Below, one piece after another: positions 16,762-25,572 of a DNA stretch of 48,655 nt. Below the pieces are notes generated by a model. That model ran no database searches. It saw nothing but the letters and a program-made list of their open reading frames with translations, and was not told the origin of the DNA. Source of the stretch: Planctomycetota bacterium. GTDB lineage: Bacteria; Planctomycetota; Phycisphaerae; Sedimentisphaerales; Anaerobacaceae. The position numbers and the translations under genes were made by a program. Positions within the stretch are counted from its first letter, which is position 1. The number at the start of each line of letters is the position of its first letter. Location of the stretch: NCBI GenBank assembly GCA_019456195.1, contig VRUK01000035.1, positions 1 to 48,655 on the forward strand, in the 5' to 3' direction.

Positions 16762-16973
16762 ATGAAATCTGCGAACTCTATGATAATAACAAAATTTTAG
16801 TAGAATTGCAGCCTTTTTCAACGCCGAAACCGGCTTGAGGAGTATGAATACATATCTCCGGTAACGAATTGTATCGGATTTAATTATTTTTTCTGTAACA
16901 AAAATCCATATTTGTGCCTCTTAATAGTAGGCGGCTTAATATTATGTGAGATGGAATTTGAAAGGATACACTC

Positions 16974-17666
16974 ATGGCGAAAATGTCAAGAAACATCGTA
17001 ATCTTAGTTTGTATAATTTTCTGTGCTCTTATTGCAACGGGCCCTCTTGTCGGGCCAACCGCCGAGGCCCAGCCAAAGAGAATCCAACAAAAGAAAACCG
17101 AGCTAATCGAGGATTCATATAAAGACTCAACCATATTAGTTGAGGCGTTTGTTGTTGAAGTGAGACTTTCCGCACTCTACGACTTAGGGGTGAGTCCTAT
17201 CGGCGAAAAACCTAATTCGGTCTCGATAGACAATATTCTTAGGTGTTTGCAAGATGAGGATAAAGCAAGGATTATTTCAGGGGCAAAAGTGGCAGTTAAG
17301 CATAGAGAACAGGGAACAACCGAATCGGAGCAAATGATTTACTTAGAGCAGCAAAAGCCTGCTAAAACAAGCGAAGCAAGTAAAAAGCCGGCTGCTTCAA
17401 GGCCTCCCCGACCCTATAAGTTTAGCAAATCCTTTCGTGCTTCAGCAAATATTTTAGCTCACAACAGAATATATGTGAGTTTTAGCTTCACTGGAAATTC
17501 GATGGATAAGGTTCTGACTAAGGATGTTACGCCACCTAATACTGTAAACTGGCAGTGGTCCGGTACTGTATGTCTTGAGATGGGAAAGGCAAGTATAGTC
17601 GGTGCGACACAAGATGAGGAAAAGGCGGTCTTTCTGATTCTTTGCGCTGACATCAGGAGTAGTTAG
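16974..17666 (+). CDS. Secreted protein with a secretin-like segment
   Basis: The protein has 230 residues, with a signal peptide or N-terminal anchor (residues 8-32, ending AEA). The segment ILVEAFVVEVRLSALYDLGVS (about 53-73) resembles the beta-alpha entry of the secretin core domain (GspD/PilQ: V-x-E-A-x-I-V-E-V...L-G). The ending EKAVFLILCADI is also secretin-like. The full secretin barrel is missing, so it is a short relative or a degenerate module. A Lys/Pro/Ala-rich linker spans ~120-142. It may interact with the type II/IV machinery that handles the prepilins; that is inference. GAAAGGA lies 8 nt before the ATG. Confidence 0.7.
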   Translation: MAKMSRNIVILVCIIFCALIATGPLVGPTAEAQPKRIQQKKTELIEDSYKDSTILVEAFVVEVRLSALYDLGVSPIGEKPNSVSIDNILRCLQDEDKARIISGAKVAVKHREQGTTESEQMIYLEQQKPAKTSEASKKPAASRPPRPYKFSKSFRASANILAHNRIYVSFSFTGNSMDKVLTKDVTPPNTVNWQWSGTVCLEMGKASIVGATQDEEKAVFLILCADIRSS

Positions 17667-17790
17667 GCTTATGAAACGAAAAGCGGTTGCGAAACAGGCA
17701 TAAATTCCAGTTAAATTTTGACTCTTTATCAGCTTTAAAAATATGAAATAACAAACGATTTTTTATTATTTCGCTTATTTTTTACTTGAT

Positions 17791-17823
17791 TTGACAGCCT
17801 TTGTGTGTATATAATCATATAAA
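17791..17823 (+). promoter_or_regulatory. Possible promoter of the small leader/sRNA locus
   Basis: TTGACA (17791-17796) is followed by overlapping -10-like hexamers: TATAAT at 17810-17815 (spacer 13) and TATAAA at 17818-17823 (spacer 21). Neither spacer is ideal, so the exact start is uncertain. Confidence 0.4.
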
Positions 17824-17860
17824 GCGCGAGGAATTTCAAAACTCTAATGGAGGCGTAAGA

Positions 17861-17932
17861 ATGAAACGAGCGATTCCTGTTCTGCAAAGCGGTGTATATG
17901 AGAAACGCCGTATCAGGATACTTTTTAGATAA
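17861..17932 (+). CDS. 23-residue leader-type peptide
   Basis: The reading frame MKRAIPVLQSGVYEKRRIR... ends at 17932 after 23 codons. AATGGAGG stands 7 nt upstream, as good a ribosome binding site as any in the window. It is basic (7 of 23 residues are Lys or Arg). A perfect 9-bp hairpin follows 21 nt after its stop, and a CCCTCCTC stretch between them could pair with the ribosome binding site. A terminator ends the unit at 18177. It may be a leader peptide or a small protein; no family is recognised. Confidence 0.45.
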   Translation: MKRAIPVLQSGVYEKRRIRILFR

Positions 17933-17953
17933 TAACCACCCTCCTCAAAAGGG

Positions 17954-17983
17954 CTGGATGCGCAATTTCGTATACGCATCCAG
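17954..17983 (+). promoter_or_regulatory. Perfect 9-bp hairpin downstream of the leader ORF
   Basis: CTGGATGCG (17954-17962) pairs with CGCATCCAG (17975-17983) across a 12-nt loop. It is not followed by a T-run, so it is a structural or regulatory hairpin, not a terminator. Confidence 0.6.
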
Positions 17984-18126
17984 TCGTTATTATAGTGTAA
18001 GTAAGTTTGGACAGCGAACAAGAAGCGTGACCATACAACTGTTCTTTTACCAAACACATAGTTTGGATATTAATTCAGGCTAAGCACTTGTAAGTTAGCT
18101 CTTACTCAAATGCATTTTAGTTTCAG

Positions 18127-18177
18127 GCCCCTGCGGATTCACACATTCCCTCTTCCTCCTTACCGCGGGGGCTTTTT
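18127..18177 (+). terminator. Terminator with CU-rich loop
   Basis: GCCCCTGCGG (18127-18136) pairs with CCGCGGGGGC (18163-18172; one G-U), followed by TTTTT. The loop contains CCCTCTTCCTCC, complementary to Shine-Dalgarno sequences. Similar loops are seen at 28716-28735, 45985-46016 (minus) and 48160-48190 (minus). Between 17984 and 18126 I see no further gene. Confidence 0.75.
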
Positions 18178-18328
18178 ATCTTTTCACGATTTACACCGAA
18201 AACACAGATTTTATAAAATTCTTGCAATATTTTGAGGGGCTAAAACGTCTTTCTCCCCAGAGCAATAAACTACAGTATTTGTCTAAACTCTTTTTTCAGA
18301 AGGATTTTGCGACAAAAAGGAGGCAATA

Positions 18329-18373
18329 ATGGCATTCAGCGATAACTATGTAGATGGAAAGGAAACTAAATGA
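18329..18373 (+). CDS. 14-codon upstream ORF translationally coupled to the PQQ-propeller gene
   Basis: ATG at 18329 has AAAAGGAGG 5 nt upstream. The frame (MAFSDNYVDGKETK) ends in a TGA that overlaps the ATG of the next gene (ATGA at 18370-18373). The strong site drives this mini-ORF, and the main gene's own site (GGAAAGG) lies inside it, so translation of the main gene probably depends on it. Confidence 0.5.
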   Translation: MAFSDNYVDGKETK

Positions 18374-19716
18374 ACAGATTATCAACATTGGCAATCAGCA
18401 TTATTGTTTTGGCAACTTCGGCTTCAATGGATGTATTCGGAGCCTCGGCAAGTGATTACTGGCCGAGTTGGCGCGGACGAGATCGTATGGGAATATCCGA
18501 GAAAGGTAATCCTCCTTTGACGTGGAGTGAGAGTGAGAATATTAAATGGAAAGTGAAACTGACGGGAGACGGCTCCAACTCATCTCCAATTATCTGGGAG
18601 GACAAGATATTCTTTCAAACGGCAGTCAAGACTGATGTGAAAGGAAAAGCATCACCATCCGCTACAAGCGGAAACTCGGGGCGCAGGAGAGGTCCCGGCG
18701 GTTCGCCACCAACCAACATCTATAAATTCAACCTTGTTTGTCTGGATCGAAATAGCGGCGAGCAGCTCTGGCAAAAAACAATCCGCGAAGAGTTACCTCA
18801 CCAGGGCCATCATAATGACCACGGCTTTGCTTCTTTCTCGCCGGTAACGGATGGTAAGCTTGTATGGGCAAATTTCGGCTCACGAGGGCTGCATTGTTTT
18901 GATATGGACGGTAATGTGAAATGGAGTAAAGACCTGGACAAGATGAACACGGTGATGGGCTTTGGTGAGGGCGGCTCATTGACTGTAGCAGGTGATGCAG
19001 TAATTGTCGTTAGGGACCACGAAGGAGACTCTTTTATTATCGCGCTAAACAAAGAGACAGGTAAGTTGATATGGAAGAAGGGGCGTGATGAGCGTACTTC
19101 CTGGGCGACACCGTTACCTGTCGAAGTGAACGGGAAAATTCAGGTTATTGTGAGTGCTACAAGCCTGATTCGCAGTTATGATCTCAAGACGGGAGATATT
19201 ATCTGGCAGTGTGGAGGCCAGACTCGAAACGTCATTCCCTCACCTGTAACGGGCTTCGGTATGGTTTATTGTGCCAGCGGTTTTCGAGGCAGCTCACTTC
19301 AGGCAATTGAACTGGGTCATACGGGCGACCTGACCGATACCGATGCAGTTAAATGGCACGTCAAAGAAGCAACACCATACGTGCCGTCACCGCTTCTTTA
19401 CGGCGAGAAGCTTTACGTCTGTTCGGGCAATAAGGGAGTCATATCCTGTTACAACGCCAAGACCGGAAAAGCGTACTTCTTAAAGGTGCCGCTTGAAGAT
19501 ATAAGTGGAATCTATGCATCTCCAGCAGGTGCGGCAGGTCGAGTCTATTTTGTCGGACGAAAAGGGGTAACCTATGTACTTAAACCTTCTGAGAAATTCG
19601 AGGTTCTTGCCGTAAACAAACTGGAAGACAGGTTCGATTGTTCACCTGCCTTCGTAGGCGATGAAATGTACCTCAAGGGCAAAGAGAATTTGTATTGCAT
19701 AACCGGTTCAAAATAA
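18370..19716 (+). CDS. Secreted PQQ-like beta-propeller protein
   Basis: The protein has 448 residues and a signal peptide (about 1-25). WPSWRGRDRMGISEKGNPPLTW is the standard opening of planctomycete PQQ-binding-like propellers. Repeating blades carry the hallmark L-D-x-x-x-G-x-x-x-W signature: CLDRNSGEQLWQK, ALNKETGKLIWKK, SYDLKTGDIIWQC and CYNAKTGKAYFL. The fold is shared with BamB and quinoprotein dehydrogenases. Metal and PQQ ligands of true dehydrogenases are not evident, so it is more likely a scaffold or ligand-binding protein in the periplasm. A low-complexity Ser/Gly/Pro-rich insert lies at ~95-120. It is coupled to the 14-codon ORF at 18329. Confidence 0.9.
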   Translation: MNRLSTLAISIIVLATSASMDVFGASASDYWPSWRGRDRMGISEKGNPPLTWSESENIKWKVKLTGDGSNSSPIIWEDKIFFQTAVKTDVKGKASPSATSGNSGRRRGPGGSPPTNIYKFNLVCLDRNSGEQLWQKTIREELPHQGHHNDHGFASFSPVTDGKLVWANFGSRGLHCFDMDGNVKWSKDLDKMNTVMGFGEGGSLTVAGDAVIVVRDHEGDSFIIALNKETGKLIWKKGRDERTSWATPLPVEVNGKIQVIVSATSLIRSYDLKTGDIIWQCGGQTRNVIPSPVTGFGMVYCASGFRGSSLQAIELGHTGDLTDTDAVKWHVKEATPYVPSPLLYGEKLYVCSGNKGVISCYNAKTGKAYFLKVPLEDISGIYASPAGAAGRVYFVGRKGVTYVLKPSEKFEVLAVNKLEDRFDCSPAFVGDEMYLKGKENLYCITGSK

Positions 19717-19792
19717 AAAGTGTTTTTCCGAATCGATAACTCAGTTAGAGAAATTCTGGACTCTTTCGAGAATTATTTTACATGACTTCGAT

Positions 19793-19933
19793 ATGCGCGG
19801 CGCCAAACCGGTGGAGAAATATCGTACGAATAGCTCCGGAAATACTAACGGAGATGGAGACGATGACGAAGAATACTACGGAGAAGAGCAGCATACGATT
19901 TACAAGTGGATAGTACCCTGGGAAAAGGAGTAA
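19793..19933 (+). CDS. Small acidic ORF, possible gene fragment
   Basis: A 46-residue frame with a Asn/Gly/Asp/Glu-rich middle (SSGNTNGDGDDDEEYYGEE) and an aromatic end (YKWIVPWEKE). Composition is protein-like, but there is no ribosome binding site and the frame extends upstream into untranslatable sequence. It could be the C-terminal remnant of a secreted protein. A CGCCTTAATCA/TGATTGAGGCG hairpin follows at 19938-19964. Confidence 0.3.
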   Translation: MRGAKPVEKYRTNSSGNTNGDGDDDEEYYGEEQHTIYKWIVPWEKE

Positions 19934-19937
19934 TACA

Positions 19938-19964
19938 CGCCTTAATCAATAACTGATTGAGGCG
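19938..19964 (+). terminator. Hairpin upstream of the triple-repeat protein gene
   Basis: CGCCTTAATCA (19938-19948) pairs with TGATTGAGGCG (19954-19964) across a 5-nt loop, with one G-U. A TTTTTT run starts only 16 nt later, so it is an imperfect terminator or a leader hairpin. Confidence 0.4.
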
Positions 19965-19998
19965 GCTAAATCATTAATCTTTTTTAGGAGACCACATT

Positions 19999-21018
19999 AT
20001 GAAACGCCAAAGATTTTTCAAGGCAGTCCTGTATTGTACGCTGATGGTTATGGTCATGCTATCGGCACAGGCCAGTGCCCGGTCGTCTTCATCCAGCATA
20101 TGGAGATTATACGGCGACTGGCAGGTCAAAGTCGATTACGATGGAAGGCAATTCGAATCGATTCTGTCGTTTTCGAGGAACCAGGAGGGCAATCTAACCG
20201 GCAACTGGATCAGCTTCATGGGACTTAGCGAACTAAAAGACATCAAGTACGAAGAAGGTAAAATCAGCTTTTCGCGGGACAGACGCAATCGTGACGGTGA
20301 AACCACGACCTCGAACTTCAAAGGAACAATCGAGGAAGGAAAAATCTCGGGAACCTGGTCGAGCAGCAGAGGGGAAAATAAGCTCGAGGGCAAGCGGGCT
20401 CCACGAATACAGAGGGCTGTCGGAAGCTGGGAGTTGAAGTATAAGTTCGGTGATCGGGAAATAACGTCAAAACTTATTGTTAAAGTTGACAAGGAAGGTA
20501 ACCTCACCGGCCAATGGCAGAGCCGACGGGGCGAAAGTGCGGTAACCGACCTGCAATACGAACGTGGCAAACTGACCTTCAAGCGCACAAGTACATATCA
20601 GGATCGTAAGCGGGAATACACGTTTGAGGGAACTGTTCAGAGAGATAATACTCTTTCCGGTATGATAAAGTCTGAGAGGGGAGAGATTGAGGTCGAGGGA
20701 AAACTGATTGGCGGTTCCCTTATAGGCACATGGAACCTTGAAGTTGCATACGATAGCGGCAACCGCAAGCAGAGGCTGAAGGTCAATCCGGACATGAGCG
20801 GATTGTACGGGGCTATTCCAATCAAGAAAATCAACCTGGAAAACGGTCAGGTTGATTTCCTGACGGTTTTGAAATTCGGTGACCAATCGTACGAGATAAG
20901 ATTTGAAGGAAAAATAGAAGATTCGAAGCTTACCGGAGAGATGACGACATCCAGAGGCACCCAGAAGATAACAGGTACGAAAGTAATCCGTACTTTCAGA
21001 AGACGCAGCACAGGATAA
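19999..21018 (+). CDS. Secreted protein of three beta-rich lipocalin-like repeats
   Basis: The protein has 339 residues with a signal peptide (1-28, ending ASA). The mature part is three ~95-residue repeats (about 33-128, 132-228, 230-330). Each opens with a G-x-W segment (YGDWQVKVDY, VGSWELKYKF, IGTWNLEVAY), passes through an L-T/S-G-x-W/M motif and ends with a SRG-x-x-K/E-x-x-G-K-type strand. Related single-domain proteins occur in Planctomycetota without known function; a lipocalin-like barrel binding a lipid or sugar is plausible. AGGAGACC lies 9 nt upstream of the ATG and a strong terminator follows at 21036. Confidence 0.8.
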   Translation: MKRQRFFKAVLYCTLMVMVMLSAQASARSSSSSIWRLYGDWQVKVDYDGRQFESILSFSRNQEGNLTGNWISFMGLSELKDIKYEEGKISFSRDRRNRDGETTTSNFKGTIEEGKISGTWSSSRGENKLEGKRAPRIQRAVGSWELKYKFGDREITSKLIVKVDKEGNLTGQWQSRRGESAVTDLQYERGKLTFKRTSTYQDRKREYTFEGTVQRDNTLSGMIKSERGEIEVEGKLIGGSLIGTWNLEVAYDSGNRKQRLKVNPDMSGLYGAIPIKKINLENGQVDFLTVLKFGDQSYEIRFEGKIEDSKLTGEMTTSRGTQKITGTKVIRTFRRRSTG

Positions 21019-21035
21019 ATTAAGAATGTTTTGTT

Positions 21036-21069
21036 GAGCCTGCCGGAGTGGTCTTCGGCAGGCTCTTTC
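21036..21069 (+). terminator. Rho-independent terminator
   Basis: GAGCCTGCCG (21036-21045) and CGGCAGGCTC (21056-21065) form a perfect 10-bp stem with a 10-nt loop, followed by TTTCCTT. The gap 21066-21388 before the flagellin holds no gene. It contains three purine-rich GGAGG/GGGGG stretches (21281, 21302, 21329) without nearby start codons. Confidence 0.85.
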
Positions 21070-21388
21070 CTTACTCACTCCTATCCATTACATGGCTGTC
21101 AAATCAGCTTACAATGGGGTCGATAAGACAGCCCCAAATCTTTATATGACATCCTATTGTAAGCAGGCTACCTGCAATATTATACCCGATTTAATCCGGA
21201 TTATCGGCCTAACGATTTTAGAAACACCTGAGAATAAAGTTCTTTAGTCAGGTTAGAGTTTGGTCGATAATTTCCGATGGAGGCAGCTTTATCAGGGATT
21301 CAGGAGGCATATTCTAATTAGTATTCAGGGGGCTTTTAACAGGTTCAGGAAATAGCTGAATCGGCAGGTTGTTGAAGAAGCCAACAAT

Positions 21389-22207
21389 ATGTTAATAATC
21401 AAGAACAATCTTATGGCGGTAAACGCCGCACGGCACATGGGCAATAGTTATAATGCCCTGGCCACGTCGGTCGAAAGGCTGTCGTCAGGCCTGCGCATCA
21501 ACAGCGCCAAGGACGATGCGGCCGGCCTTGCCGTTCGCGAATTGATGCGGGCCGACATCGGTGTTATCCAGCAGGCTGTTCGTAATGCTCAGGACGGAAT
21601 TAGTATGCTCCAGACGATGGAAGGGGCTATGGCAACAATCGATGACGCCCTGGTGCGTATGCAGCAGTTGGCCGAGCAGGCGGCCACGGGTTCGTACTCT
21701 TCGGCTCAGAGAGCGATTATGGAGAGCGAGTTTGTGGAAATGCGACAGGAAATCGACCGTGTCGCCGGATCGACCGAGTTTAATGACATCAAGATGCTCG
21801 ACAACTCCGACACCGTTTCAATCCACATCGGTAAACTTACAACCGACAGCATCAGTGTTACCGGCAGCAATGTAACCAGCGCATCGAGCGGCCTTAATAT
21901 TACTGGCCTGACCATTTCCAACGCAACCAGCGCTCAGAGTGCAGTGACAGCGTTAGACAGCGCAATCAGCACCAAAGATACAGCCCGTGGCACGTTCGGT
22001 TACAAAATGAACCGTCTTGAAAACGCCATATCAGTTCTTAATATTCAGTCTGAGAACCTGCAGGCAGCCGAGTCTCGTATTTCGGATGTCGATGTTGCTA
22101 CCGAAATGGCGGAGATGACGAGGAAACTGGTGCTTGCAGAAGCCGGTATGTCAATGTTAGCTCAGGCCAACATAATGCCTAAGATAGCATTGAAACTTTT
22201 CAAATAA
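21389..22207 (+). CDS. Short flagellin (D0/D1 only)
   Basis: The protein has 272 residues. The N-terminal D0/D1 (LIIKNNLMAVNAARHM, SVERLSSGLRINSAKDDAAGLAVRE, NAQDGISMLQTMEGAM) and the C-terminal D1/D0 (ESRISDVDVATEMAEMTRKLVLAEAGMSMLAQAN) are well conserved. The middle is a short Ser/Thr/Asn-rich linker instead of D2/D3. The final helix reads IMPKIALKLFK rather than the usual LPQxxLxLL. Flagellin is secreted and polymerised into the filament, and the ends bind TLR5 in animal hosts for many species. No other flagellar gene lies in the window. There is no clear ribosome binding site (GAAGAAG 11 nt upstream), so expression may be controlled after transcription. Confidence 0.95.
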   Translation: MLIIKNNLMAVNAARHMGNSYNALATSVERLSSGLRINSAKDDAAGLAVRELMRADIGVIQQAVRNAQDGISMLQTMEGAMATIDDALVRMQQLAEQAATGSYSSAQRAIMESEFVEMRQEIDRVAGSTEFNDIKMLDNSDTVSIHIGKLTTDSISVTGSNVTSASSGLNITGLTISNATSAQSAVTALDSAISTKDTARGTFGYKMNRLENAISVLNIQSENLQAAESRISDVDVATEMAEMTRKLVLAEAGMSMLAQANIMPKIALKLFK

Positions 22208-22358
22208 AATCAGCGGTTTGAAAAAGCTGTATTTTAAGCAGATTTAGCCATCGCCATTTTGTTTCTCCACTTCACTATGCTTCGCATCCCCTTTGACTTT
22301 GGTCATGGTCTTATAGAAACTATTGACTGTGGAGACTTGTTTTGATAGATATTGAAAC

Positions 22359-25300
22359 ATGATCGCAAATATCTGGGATTATTTGATCGTTACCGCATCA
22401 AATGATGCTCAGGCCAGAAATTATGAACGTCAACTGGCGCTGAGACAAGAGCTTGGGCTGCTGCCCTATATTCGAGATGTAATCGTTGTTGCCGACCCCG
22501 GCGGTAAGCGCATTGGCAGCGGTGGAAGCACAATCTGCTGTCTGCTCGAAGTGCTCAACCGGGAAACGCACCAGGGCTACGAGCGCACGGAAACAGAGGC
22601 CTGTCAAAGCGTTCTCGAAAAACTTCGAATTCTGATTGTACATGCCGGTGGTGATTCCAGGCGATTGCCTGTTTACAGTCCATGCGGGAAGATATTTTTT
22701 CCTGTACCGGGCGAAAGTGACTGCTGCCTGCCCCTGACTTTGTTCGACCGGCAATTGCCAACGTATTTGAAGCTTCCGGCTCCGGAGCCGGGGGCCGGCC
22801 AGGTCGTTATTACATCGGGTGACGTATTGCTGGGATTCGAAGCGGAACAGGTGCGGTTTGCCAGGAAGGGGCTGACAGGTTTAGGCTGTTATGCATCTGT
22901 GGAGGAGGGTAAGAATCACGGGATTTTCTGCCGGGGCGAGGGGAACCAGGTCAGGCTTTTTCTGCAGAAGCCTTCACCTGCCGATCAGCATGGCAGTGGT
23001 GCCATCGATCCCTACGGGCAGGTAATTCTGGATATCGGGGTAATGAACTTCGCAGCGGACACTGCGATGATGCTGCTTAAAATTTTCGGTATGCAACGCA
23101 ATTCCGAAGGCAGGTTAGAATTAGCCGGCAGGATGAGCGAGACGCTGTTCAAGTATGGGCTTGATTTCTATCGTGAGATATGCTGTGGTATGGGCAGTGA
23201 AGCCACTTCGGCTCAGTACATCAAATCTGTACAACAGAGCGGTTCACTCTGGGACAGTGCGTTATTGGGCAGGTTGTTTGAATCGCTGTGCAGCATTCCA
23301 TTTGGTGTTAATGTTCTGCCCCGATGCGAATTCCTGCACTTCGGCACGAGCAGGCAGGTAATCAGCAGCGGTAATATCCTGATGCAAAGAGATATAGGCT
23401 CAACTTCACTAAACACGTGCCTTAGCATCAATAATGAGATAATTGACGGCGGTGAAATTGCGGGCACAAACGCCTGGGTGGAAGGGTGTAAGATAAGTTC
23501 GAGGCTGACATTAGGTGGTGAAAACGTTATCGTGGGACTTGATGTCGATGAGTCTGTGTCCGTGCCATCGCAGATGTGCTTTGACGTGATTCCCGGCCTG
23601 GACCGTAATGGGAAGAAAGTCTGGTTCGTGCGCTGCTATAACATATACGATTCTTTCAAAGATTCCGTCGGGCAGGGCGCGACTTTCTGCGGAATACCTG
23701 TCCTTGACTGGCTTGAGCTTGTGGGGGCTGAGCCGGAAGACCTCTGGGATATTGATATACCCATCGAACAACGAAGCTTGTGGAATGCCAGGATTTTTCC
23801 TGCCGTTAGTAAGCACAGCCGGTATTGTGAGTGGTTGTGGTTGTTCAATCCTGCCGAGGCCAATTCCGAGAATTTTCAGACCTGGCGGGCCGCTGACCGT
23901 TACAGCTCGGCTGAAATCACCACATTAACCGACCAGAAAGTGTTTTACCAAAGACGAAGCCTGATTCGCGCAGGTGAGATTCAAAAATCATTGCGGAAAA
24001 TGTTCAGACAAGACAGCGGATTCTCCGCGGGCGAATTAACTCATATCCTAAAGAATACCGCCGAACAGTCCATATGGATTGCCGATATGCTTTCTGAAGC
24101 AAGGTGGCGTTACAACAGCAATAATGACAATAGCCTGGACTCAATGGTTTTTCCCAGAGTCATTCACACAATTGGCTCAGTTTTGTCAGAGCTTGGCGAT
24201 GGTGACATGCCGGTAGAAAAAGTCTTTCCGGGATTGCGTGAGAAGCTCAATGGCCCGGAGCACGACTGGCTTGCTTCGGCAGGTCTGGGGCTTGATTCAT
24301 CGGTGAAACTAAAAGAGTGGGCGCAGCAGGCCCGCAGTCTGGCTTTCGAATCATTAGGCAAGGTGATAATTTCAAGCGGCGGTGACAAAATTCTTAGGCC
24401 GCGTAATGCTCTGCGAAGTGATGAAATTGTGTGGGGGCGTGCTCCTGCAAGGTTCGATACCGGCGGCGGCTGGACGGACACACCACCTTATTCACTCGAA
24501 CACGGCGGCTGTGTGATAGATACCGCTGTAAATCTAAACAGTCAGCCCCCCATTCAAGCTTATATGAAGGTGATTAAGGAACCTGTTATCCGCATCAGCT
24601 CGATTGATTTAGGTACACGGATTGAAATTACTTCTCTTGAGGAGCTATTAGATAATCGTAAGGCAACCAGCGAATATGCTTTAGCCAAGGCGGCACTGGC
24701 GTTATCGGGATTTTCTCCTGAGACAGCCGGCTGGTCGAAGGGTACAACTCTGAGGCAAATGCTGGAGGAATTCGGCGGAGGTATCGAATTAACAACATTA
24801 GCGGCAATTCCCAAAGGCAGCGGTCTGGGGACATCGAGTATAATGGGGATGGTTATCCTTGCAGTGATTCAGAAGGCCTTGGGCCGGACATTAACACATA
24901 AGGAACTGTTCCATTCGGTTTTGTGCCTGGAGCAATCGCTGACAACCGGGGGAGGCTGGCAGGACCAAATAGGAGGGGCGGTTGGAGGAGCAAAGATTGT
25001 TACAGCAGAGCCGGGACTTGTTCCCGATGCAGGAATTCACTTTTTACCTGCCGATGTAATCGATCCAAGGATTAACAACGACCAAACTTTATTATACTAC
25101 ACGGGCATTACCCGGTTGGCTAAAGATATTCTCGGCCAGGTAGTAGGGCGTTATCTGGACAGAGACCGCAAAACTTTATTCACACTGAAGCAGATTCACT
25201 CACTGGCTCATCAGGTAGCAGAAGCAATGTCACGGAAGGACATACGGGCTTTCGGGGAATTGGTCAGCGCAGCCTGGGAGCTTAACAAGCAACTGGATCC

Positions 25301-25529
25301 CAACTCCACCAATGATGAAGTGGAAAGATTGTTTTCGAGAATCCAACCGTATATTTTCGGAGCAAAACTTCTCGGCGCCGGGGGAGGAGGATTTTTGCTA
25401 ATGGTTTGCAAATCGGCCCAAGATGCCGGGAAGGTCAGGGTGATGCTGGATACAGAACCAGCCAATGAACGCGCCAGGTTCTTTAACTATGACGTCAATA
25501 AGGAAGGGCTTGTTGTCACAGTATGCTGA
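22359..25529 (+). CDS. fkp: Bifunctional L-fucokinase/fucose-1-phosphate guanylyltransferase
   Basis: A 1056-residue fusion. Residues ~1-430 are the fucose pyrophosphorylase domain: VVADPGGKRIGSGGSTICCLLEVL and LIVHAGGDSRRLPVYSPCGKIF are the nucleotide-binding loops. Residues ~690-1056 are a GHMP kinase: WGRAPARFDTGGGWTDTPPY, the ATP loop IPKGSGLGTSSIMG (about 815-828), TGGGWQDQIGG and GAGGGGFLL. Together they convert L-fucose to fucose-1-phosphate and then GDP-fucose, the salvage route for fucosylating surface glycans. Plant FKGP and Bacteroides Fkp share this order and length. The mutarotase at 25573 follows closely. The ribosome binding site is weak. Confidence 0.93.
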   Translation: MIANIWDYLIVTASNDAQARNYERQLALRQELGLLPYIRDVIVVADPGGKRIGSGGSTICCLLEVLNRETHQGYERTETEACQSVLEKLRILIVHAGGDSRRLPVYSPCGKIFFPVPGESDCCLPLTLFDRQLPTYLKLPAPEPGAGQVVITSGDVLLGFEAEQVRFARKGLTGLGCYASVEEGKNHGIFCRGEGNQVRLFLQKPSPADQHGSGAIDPYGQVILDIGVMNFAADTAMMLLKIFGMQRNSEGRLELAGRMSETLFKYGLDFYREICCGMGSEATSAQYIKSVQQSGSLWDSALLGRLFESLCSIPFGVNVLPRCEFLHFGTSRQVISSGNILMQRDIGSTSLNTCLSINNEIIDGGEIAGTNAWVEGCKISSRLTLGGENVIVGLDVDESVSVPSQMCFDVIPGLDRNGKKVWFVRCYNIYDSFKDSVGQGATFCGIPVLDWLELVGAEPEDLWDIDIPIEQRSLWNARIFPAVSKHSRYCEWLWLFNPAEANSENFQTWRAADRYSSAEITTLTDQKVFYQRRSLIRAGEIQKSLRKMFRQDSGFSAGELTHILKNTAEQSIWIADMLSEARWRYNSNNDNSLDSMVFPRVIHTIGSVLSELGDGDMPVEKVFPGLREKLNGPEHDWLASAGLGLDSSVKLKEWAQQARSLAFESLGKVIISSGGDKILRPRNALRSDEIVWGRAPARFDTGGGWTDTPPYSLEHGGCVIDTAVNLNSQPPIQAYMKVIKEPVIRISSIDLGTRIEITSLEELLDNRKATSEYALAKAALALSGFSPETAGWSKGTTLRQMLEEFGGGIELTTLAAIPKGSGLGTSSIMGMVILAVIQKALGRTLTHKELFHSVLCLEQSLTTGGGWQDQIGGAVGGAKIVTAEPGLVPDAGIHFLPADVIDPRINNDQTLLYYTGITRLAKDILGQVVGRYLDRDRKTLFTLKQIHSLAHQVAEAMSRKDIRAFGELVSAAWELNKQLDPNSTNDEVERLFSRIQPYIFGAKLLGAGGGGFLLMVCKSAQDAGKVRVMLDTEPANERARFFNYDVNKEGLVVTVC

Positions 25530-25572
25530 AGGCGAGAGGTCTTCGCTGATTATTTGTTAAAGGATAGTTGTT

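Noticed and set aside
15741..16838. 365-codon open frame on the plus strand
   Set aside because: It is antisense to the Tat isomerase at 15789-16712, which has a family match, a ribosome binding site and a signal peptide. The plus frame has none of these.
21235..21273. Sigma28-like flagellin promoter (TAAAGTTC ... GTCGATAA)
   Set aside because: The hexamer-like boxes are about 20 nt apart instead of ~11, so the match is not credible.
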